Shown piece after piece: positions 63,985-64,000 of a stretch of DNA of 64,000 bases. Where the stretch lies: positions 2,698,501 through 2,762,500 of the forward strand of contig OX291557.1 in assembly GCA_946406115.1 (NCBI GenBank), in the 5' to 3' direction. The stretch is from Apoda limacodes (Eukaryota > Arthropoda > Insecta > Lepidoptera > Limacodidae). The notes beneath the pieces are model-generated. The model was not told where the DNA came from. It did no database searches and worked only from the letters and a program-made list of their open reading frames with translations. The translations under genes and the position numbers were made by a program. Numbering within the stretch: the stretch's first letter is position 1; every line of letters begins with the position of its first letter.

Positions 63985-64000
63985 ACAATATATAGTAAAA

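Overview
The window is nuclear DNA from an insect, most probably a moth or butterfly (Lepidoptera). It is AT-rich, with small exons in large introns, and packed with decayed transposable elements of types typical of lepidopteran genomes: several non-LTR retrotransposons, mariner and Tc1 remnants, hAT-like and TTAA-flanked MITEs, tRNA-derived SINEs and short Helitron-like elements. No bacterial-type operon, CRISPR array, rRNA gene or intact viral gene was seen.

Three host loci can be rebuilt exon by exon. (1) A Nudix hydrolase of the diphosphoinositol-polyphosphate phosphohydrolase family (NUDT3 / Drosophila Aps) lies on the minus strand: exon 1 at 18409-18507, exon 2 at 18171-18326 and the last exon at 2503-2718, giving 156 aa. 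Its second intron is 15.4 kb and hosts a nested same-strand single-exon ZAD zinc-finger protein (7092-7820) plus several transposons. (2) A HURP/DLGAP5 (Drosophila mars) spindle-assembly gene lies on the plus strand at 28196-41490, with nine coding exons, 775 aa and an intact frame. (3) A second, tandem copy of the same gene lies at 48822-58980. All nine exons and splice sites are recognisable, but it carries an in-frame TAG in exon 3 and a 4-base deletion in exon 4.

Layout: 1-960 LINE; 2503-18507 Nudix gene with its intron cargo (LINE 3' end, SINE, Tc1 element split by a LINE, ZAD gene, long decayed LINE 8.4-11.1 kb, LINE 12.0-12.8 kb, fold-back elements); 19.1-27.0 kb transposon-rich intergenic DNA (MITEs, disrupted LINE, hAT-like MITE with 8-bp target duplication, mariner with terminal repeats); 28.2-41.5 kb mars copy 1; 41.5-48.8 kb spacer with a SINE, a GC-rich exon-like patch, a 15-unit minisatellite, a LINE and a flawless 93-bp inverted repeat; 48.8-59.0 kb mars copy 2; 59-64 kb Helitron-like element, LINE fragments, a hAT transposase C-terminus and a possible coding exon at the right edge.

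The most notable points are the tandem duplication of a mitotic spindle gene followed by apparent decay of one copy, the perfect hairpin between the copies, and the ZAD gene nested in the Nudix intron. I did not find a clearly new multi-gene system. Exon boundaries come from splice consensus, reading phase and comparison of the two mars copies; no transcript evidence was available.
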